This document shows, piece by piece, positions 59,801-64,000 of a DNA stretch of 64,000 nt. Every line of letters starts with the position of its first letter. Position 1 is the stretch's first letter. The notes below the pieces were generated by a model, which did no database searches, was not told where the DNA came from, and was given only the letters and a program-made list of their open reading frames with translations. The stretch covers positions 68,757-132,756 of the forward strand of contig RQSC01000031.1 in assembly GCA_013416795.1 (NCBI GenBank). The letters are read 5' to 3'. Position numbers and translations under genes: made by a program. Origin of the DNA: Prasinococcaceae sp. CCMP 1430. Taxonomy: Eukaryota; Prasinodermophyta; Palmophyllophyceae; Prasinococcales; Prasinococcaceae.

Positions 59801-60453
59801 CGCCAGTGGCGTCGCCGGCCATGCTCCCATCAGGTGCAGCGACGGCTGCTGGCCTCAAGGCCACTGCGCGGCGTGGAGGAGACGGGTCGGTCACGGCGCC
59901 TGAGTCCTCGGCTTCTGCACAGGGTGGAGAGCGTCATCGCGCGACCTTCCGTGACGCGGGTGTCGAGCTCCGCGGCGAGCGTTATGCCAGCGCCGTCGTC
60001 CGCGAGCTGGAGGAAGAGGGCGTGCGCAGCAGGGAGCGCATGGTCGGTGCCGGCTCAGCGGTGACCATTCCGCGTGGCCGCGGGCAAGAATTGCACGACG
60101 AGGGTGAAAGATCGAGCGCGCCGAGCCGAGGAGGGGGCGGTGGCGTGCCGTGGTATTGGCCCCGCAGCCAGGAAAAGGGCAAGCAGCAGCAGCGATCCAC
60201 TGACGATGGCACCGTCGAGGAGGAGTCGCATCAGACTCCGAGGCAGGCTCAGCCGGTGACTGCCTCGCCGCTCGGGACCGTCGGGGCGAGCCCGCGTGGC
60301 GCGGAGCGGGAGGAGGCCGAGCGCCTCGAGGCGCTGTCAAACGTCATTCGCGCCAGCGTCAGCCAGCGGCAGCAGCGCGAGTCGCAGCGTTGGCGGGCGG
60401 CCGAGGACGCGCGGTACTACACGAAAGAGGCGCGCGACGAAGGCCCGCAGTAA
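50878..60453 (+). CDS. Giant multi-domain membrane protein (beta-helix, ephrin-receptor-like Cys repeats, multi-TM)
   Basis: A single 9.6-kb frame encodes 3191 residues. A signal peptide (about 33-57, ALLPCLLLSLAAAARRVAAQ) begins a long ectodomain. Residues about 655-800 form a parallel beta-helix/Pmp-like stretch with repeated GGA..N motifs (RGVNGGAVAING, TGGAVFIEPS). Around 1095-1113 is an FEDPESSIVSYEWGVG fibronectin-like motif. RRGRRLLQQ occurs near 1590. Residues about 1700-1810 are GCC2/GCC3 ephrin-receptor-like Cys repeats (CVQCPTGTASANATNNTAC, CTPCPQGTYQPTDGEDEC), followed by CYEGYAGTMCEACADGYSRV. Eight or nine membrane spans lie between 1977 and 2356. The cytoplasmic tail of about 830 residues is Gly/Ser/Lys-rich with KGKGK and KEKKD runs. 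Such combinations are common in algae and oomycetes, and a surface receptor or channel role is inferred. ATG 50878 precedes the signal peptide. Confidence 0.8.
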   Translation: MRARLRYDDEGRGPPARPAGRHPAAAPSRRGAASVVSALLPCLLLSLAAAARRVAAQPPSASQQPAAAGGESCAAVRLVTHANAYGGHEARWRLSPCVTGAAGPVRSGPFCTAVVSGPGGAAAVAGSAPRYVGADEDVLAAVAKGGGGGGGSGAEPTDFALVESTACDEFAAASAAALGGDEGALPVAHEVETCLPAGTYTLQMYDEGRDGWTGSCARFSAAGECLREYVAVDVWADAPEGSEDGQPVQLLARAGENFVSGGRADATFEVPASLLKGGGDDSPLTIGAGMRLSITEPDADGTMNVTLDAPLPREVKLLKLSLKVTDGATAVAPVVLNATGGVAAEVGMALQPAGSQLVISGLGAAGTALPSGASGLLVRLSVDTRLAGQSVCASGEALGVDQKDMVVSVTCRDGSGEVVGTLGGTAAFADEVSAACHAELALPPPSFALRQPMLWDAAVDIGGEGCRAPQQNSSSANAGGAGNATTGPVPPAGEGGDACECVAVCDRVRTADASPSPRCYAACTDDGSMAYAASLGELRAAMLDPAVGAIALTDNIELDRDFDGEWLGVAMGPSAVKEGGQLPFFALPQLTDRALAIVGRCGADGLSPCVLDGKRRAGIFLVGPDAHLTLHNIVLQNAMLTNAGNNATDGEALAAMSVASGGPALSLVISGSAWLSSVTVRHNRGVNGGAVAINGQDMHFTCETCEMYGNWALEAFRAAPAPSGAGGAGGALGAGAPQAPDATSAAACSLYVPSNGGALWASGPRNSIALANSIFLANKAWFTGGAVFIEPSSEETSLVVDGSTFLDNYQQGTEEGIDTLSANPICGGGNASAQLVSTWNGGVGVQPRDEVDVFITSDRVTMTLSPWSFGQFDETPINAPGLEWKSVVAGAPAVRAYPAVQSSQVGSARNSGNFSDSQVARALTPESHVPYVTLLPLPRFAAREQAAAGAPSIFQQAQGGQDGPSDWCASASPGTPPPLSVAQGVGGSSDEGWPCVVRIAAGSPAFEDPGAAATKWLFGDRSHLVTVSTNYSGDNTNVGLYLFEYDAVDTDGAVATSAYRWLVVEDGTPPVAGNVNWAPFVTDPQKFAVTWRGFEDPESSIVSYEWGVGSEPHENCTRRGDAQATCPDVRAFDSYSSSVGDECECRCVDPTAASDALNATSQPELPTVPCDPLPPVLSSLKDGCTCPPSLATQGKCAVEYTCVHDIWKRTLTELGDGGTYHGIVRAWNAYGKLITVSSPGVLVDATPPAIDEALAGSVRCGPFCAESDGDDSMASLSADVQAERDSIVCCWPDFADAPRSLCAGCKGSGLASVSVELIERSLNQQQVKSGGEQQDGGGAATAIGAVVGTASLLSGSPSAPAGRAPSTSSDEESLVGGSGQGRVANVTKHVPAVDDAVGNGGGAPNGSVARAGYSVLKFKLAADGAASSGQPEGVLQRSLRDAHSYSVKVVARDLAGNVAPAVLSTKPAVIDVQLPPQGSRLVVFASELPTEVGAQQIWDPPPAVALVFPTAAEMDQLVGPYFARASPANASACETPSDAAENSCFVAVGIGGRREEFVTSEFVPISALSSSGGSGIGSSSTSSSSSGRRGRRLLQQDGEVDGGGDAAEENGASDTPGMLPPAFNTVAEWCAAEPGCFGVATMQDLVVAGPTTNGTFALTFDMSDPAYNVRVEPASSPTVQVRECLDNEVLSLNAGFPWCEPVKCGTGAYLNTTLRNETSEAAAGGNASLVIELVQQNACVQCPTGTASANATNNTACAPCEPGTFAASIGFGACTPCPQGTYQPTDGEDECVACPEGSTTLGLGAASVDECRCKASFYNERQFQAGEGNVTDAVCLLGFDSSKVNLDDLSLCGAPPEDLDAVVTASAPCPLACPFQDGALCVRCAAPASCLQCPEGGSCAGFEQLSPTLAVDGAPKNLAGYWGDPRFPTTFYTCKEDRCDSDFSCYEGYAGTMCEACADGYSRVVGECLRCSPAWYVGEALLIPLIVVAWVGLNLLSLSSPGLGLMMNFFQKVAVLLVFDVVWPSTLGRIFNALSFFAFSVSFVTPGCIFGGWSAQASFFVQAMLPVAAAMLYFGRHAAIVLWHSRQQGRLRTSYTALARPQPGQTRAQRAEQHARRAAAHWRIVLLQRRFDRSLDLAIAASSAFCAQVLVAMLVVGLAPIPCRGLANGDNVLRQMPTISCSSSLRDAMLGVGVVVLAVTLGMLAWFLWVLHAHRMRTALEDVRYKRRFGWLYDRYTFGTLLWEGKVAADKVALVALGILLPNSAWQLYIAIAVATVSLGVHLLARPFIRDLYAFNYVEGIYLWAFAQILLAGFIFENEDFFGSGIRTFAEVYTYVFLASGLVVAGVSVVYDLRRVHLASRAATDVITHVGKISERLRAMSGDAGELSSSEGAVAALVWPEEGGSEEGSVRGTVPLAASGAFARASSSRQELLGRLDAVSGDPELGGAAGTSVASAPSPGSRERLGYAMLRRPRRVLHCLPAGERVGLEDRVHQRYVIYPQDDTFATFLKPGIANAWARDEASTVDPEESKLVFDVMREVDTEMRRSRGLNYYSGSMDSYLLDQMVQANPALLDFVACADQASVDDFRHFFLAFSSYYRCGGFDPVSSHIVSGQKYANFVAVMLTLDERSRHMVAYAIRVLDASRRSRGLKGRARACATCLPHCGCCGALDGGPARGDAAARPGGARGGASNYALHRGGEQSGPSTPASPGLLQADQRDEASTSRGGAGPNGEASSRFRSFFDGGDEDLDEKKAKGKEKKDLAPRSDTPGVVISPGLPTLGLGNLFGGGAQWHGVDLAHAADTRDTLGANIRSSHKRAVEPSLVANHLRPSGKGKTPGISLGTSSAATQAEGVPGVRIIPGRAAGSYRDKGKGKAYDDGGKGKVHDDDVMEFGNPYYAAKKGGGLSPLPMATPPHQPRMSRVREEAEEEQQRELRAKLGIPDSVNVCNSTENIEQAIDVASPLTETPGSSTREATPVASPAMLPSGAATAAGLKATARRGGDGSVTAPESSASAQGGERHRATFRDAGVELRGERYASAVVRELEEEGVRSRERMVGAGSAVTIPRGRGQELHDEGERSSAPSRGGGGGVPWYWPRSQEKGKQQQRSTDDGTVEEESHQTPRQAQPVTASPLGTVGASPRGAEREEAERLEALSNVIRASVSQRQQRESQRWRAAEDARYYTKEARDEGPQ

Positions 60454-60674
60454 ATTTTTAGCGACACCTTTGACTTGCGTACAGCTCAAATGCGCTGCGC
60501 GTGTGCTAGGGCCGGCCGGCCAGCGCGAGCGCGGTGGCAGCGAGCCCCAAGGAGAGTTCAGGGACTCCGACGATGACGACGACGATGGCGGGCGGTGATG
60601 ACGATGACTCAGCGCGCGGCTGGTCGCACGCACGCTCCAGACGACACGTGCATGTATATCTCCTCTTTTTTTTT

Positions 60675-62216
60675 TTACAGATTGATGCCGGCCGGCGTTC
60701 GTCCCTGACCGCCGCCGCGCGTTGCGTAGCGCGCTCGCAGCTCAGCAGCCGCGGCCGCGGCGTCCCGCCGCCGCCGCGCGCTCGCCATGTACGGAGCGAG
60801 CCGCTCCCTTCGCACGTGCACGCGCACGGGGTCGTCCGGCTCGAGCTCGACGCGCTTGACGCCGAAGCACGGGCGCAGCCGCGCGGAGCGCTGGTCGCAG
60901 TGGCTGACGTTGGCCACGCTCGTTCGCAGGCCGGCGCTCCAGTCCATGAGCACGAACGTGTTGTCGACGGCCACCCCTTGGTTGACGCGCGCCTGCAGCA
61001 GTGTGGGGGGGTAGATCTCCTCCGCGGGGTAGCGCCACTGCGGGCGGTCGTCGCCCATCCCCTTCGGGCCGTGCGCGCCGATGCGCCCCGCCAGCGCGGC
61101 CGTCGCGAGCGGCGCGAAGATCTCTTGCGTGTAGAACGAGCCCTCGTGGAACTGCTTGCGGACTGGGAGGTGGGCCACGCCGAACTCGGCGCGGAGCGCC
61201 GCCAGCGCGCTGTCGTTGCCCCACTTCTCCGCCCACGTGCGCGGCGGCGCGTCGGGCCGACGCGGGTTGTCGATTCGGTGGCGCGTGCCCGTCCTGCCCG
61301 CCATCGCGCCAGCGATGCCCGGGCGCACGAGGAGCGCGTTGGATGCCAGCATGACAAAGTGCTCGAAGCGCGAGCGGAGCGCGGCGCGCGCGTGGGCGAA
61401 GTTCGACGCGTGCGCGGCCAGGATGGAAGGACCGCCTCGGCGCACGGGGAGGCGTGTTCGTGTGTTGACCATGGCGCCCGACGCGCGAAGCGCGTCGGCG
61501 GAGATGGTGCTGTTTTTTTGGTGTTGTTGTGTCGTTGTAGTTCAGTTGTTGTTGTTGTTGTTGGTGGTGTGTGTGTGTGTGTGGTGGTGGGGAAGGGGAG
61601 GAGGGGGTGTTGGTGTCAGTCAGCGTCTCCAAAGTCCAAGCGACGAAGTCGTGTGGCGCGTGCAAGCCTCGGTCGGGAGGGGCTGTTTAGACAACAGCTG
61701 CCCCCGCGGCGCTGCCACGGCAGCGCGGCTGAGCGCGTGCGCGCACCTGGGTCCGCGCGCCATGATCGCGTTGAGGTGCACAACGACTGCGCAGCCCGGC
61801 GCAAAGCCCAGCACGTTGCGCACGAGGTCCACCGCGCACGCCTCGCACGCGTACACCGGCACGGAGAACACCGCAAGCGCGGCTGCTGGCGTCGCGTGTC
61901 CGATGGTTCGTGAGTCGTTGAGGGGGTCGCCTCTTGCATCGGGTGCCGAGTTTTTTTGGAGTTGGGGAGGAAACAGAAGGGCGGAGTGGGCCGCTGTGGT
62001 GGCGCTGACGACGCTGCTGCTGCCGTTGTGTGTGGTCGCGGCGAGCGCCGCGGCGGCGGCGACGCCGACCAGCAGCGCAACGACGACCACGCGATGTCTG
62101 CTGCATTTGACGTGCGGGATGGCGAAGTCGTCGTCGGCGGCGCGGGGCACGTGTCCTTGGGATTTTGCAGACGTGTCGATGTCAGGGGGCGCCGCCGCCG
62201 ACGACGACGACAACAT
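60675..62216 (-). CDS. Type II membrane protein, putative glycosyltransferase-like, two exons
   Basis: Exon 1 (62216-61747) begins MLSSSSAAAPPDIDTSAKSQ and has a membrane anchor (VVVVALLVGVAAAAALAA, about residues 46-63). Its luminal start is LAVFSVPVYACEACAVDLVR, then GFAPGCAVVVHLNAIMARG. Exon 2 (61509-60675) gives TISADALRASGAMVNTRTRL, LAAHASNFAHARAALRSRFE, HFVMLASNALLVRPGIAGAM, and QFHEGSFYTQEIFAPLA, and ends TPAGINL. The phase 2 join (AG plus C) keeps the frame. The donor is GTGCGC and the acceptor AAACAG; the 237-nt intron holds GTT and GT repeats. The total is 434 residues. The pattern VVVHLN, then N-R-P, AHASNF and LLASN recalls Golgi core-2/branching-type glycosyltransferase relatives found widely in protists. 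I cannot prove that assignment from sequence alone. Confidence 0.65.

Positions 62217-64000
<1,784 letters not shown>

Overview
The window reads as nuclear DNA of a GC-rich, unicellular, plastid-bearing and probably flagellated alga. The evidence is spliceosomal introns, plastid-type genes (IspE and IspH of the MEP isoprenoid pathway, a plastid-type ribosomal protein S13, coproporphyrinogen oxidase), plant-like genes (an acyl-CoA-binding/kelch protein, a plant-type IspH), two proteins known from cilia and basal bodies (ARMC9 and RP2 homologues), and short interstitial TTAGGG/TTTAGGG-like runs. Genes are dense, intergenic spaces are mostly 0.1-1 kb, and introns are few and short (about 76-363 nt) with GTGCGY, GTGAGG or GTACGY donors. 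A haptophyte or another alga with a secondary plastid would fit, but the lineage is an inference that no single feature proves. Two N gaps (3549-3568 and 13702-13749) and single Ns at 35332 and 50729 show a draft assembly.

Layout. 0-9 kb: the tail of a mitochondrial pyruvate carrier, a valine-pathway hydrolase (HIBCH), coproporphyrinogen III oxidase cut by a gap, a two-exon HI0933-type flavoprotein, and a Golgi-type GT2 glycosyltransferase carrying two trefoil domains. 9-19 kb: a Stealth-family sugar-phosphate transferase head-to-head with the translation factor DENR, IspE, plastid S13 and ARMC9. 19-29 kb: formyltetrahydrofolate deformylase (PurU), a SAM-domain kinase, a coiled-coil protein, IspH, a tiny two-exon membrane protein, an Hri1-like protein and an SLC17/PHT4-type transporter. 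31-38 kb: RP2, then two divergent ribosome-biogenesis helicases (DBP3 and HAS1). 38-46 kb: ACBP-kelch, a nucleotide-sugar transporter, a PP2C-kinase fusion and INO80C/IES6. 46-64 kb: an inward-rectifier-like K+ channel fused to a GST/DHAR-like domain, a 3191-residue multi-domain membrane protein, a type II membrane protein, polyubiquitin, and a broken extra ubiquitin copy running off the end.

The genes form no operon. Functional links are loose: plastid metabolism (IspE, IspH, CPOX, S13), cilium (ARMC9, RP2), secretory-pathway glycosylation (GT2-trefoil, Stealth, nucleotide-sugar transporter) and ribosome biogenesis (DBP3, HAS1). The most novel architectures are the Kir-GST fusion, the membrane-anchored PP2C-kinase fusion and the trefoil-GT2 fusion. 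All intron borders given here were read by eye from splice sites and reading-frame continuity, not from transcripts.
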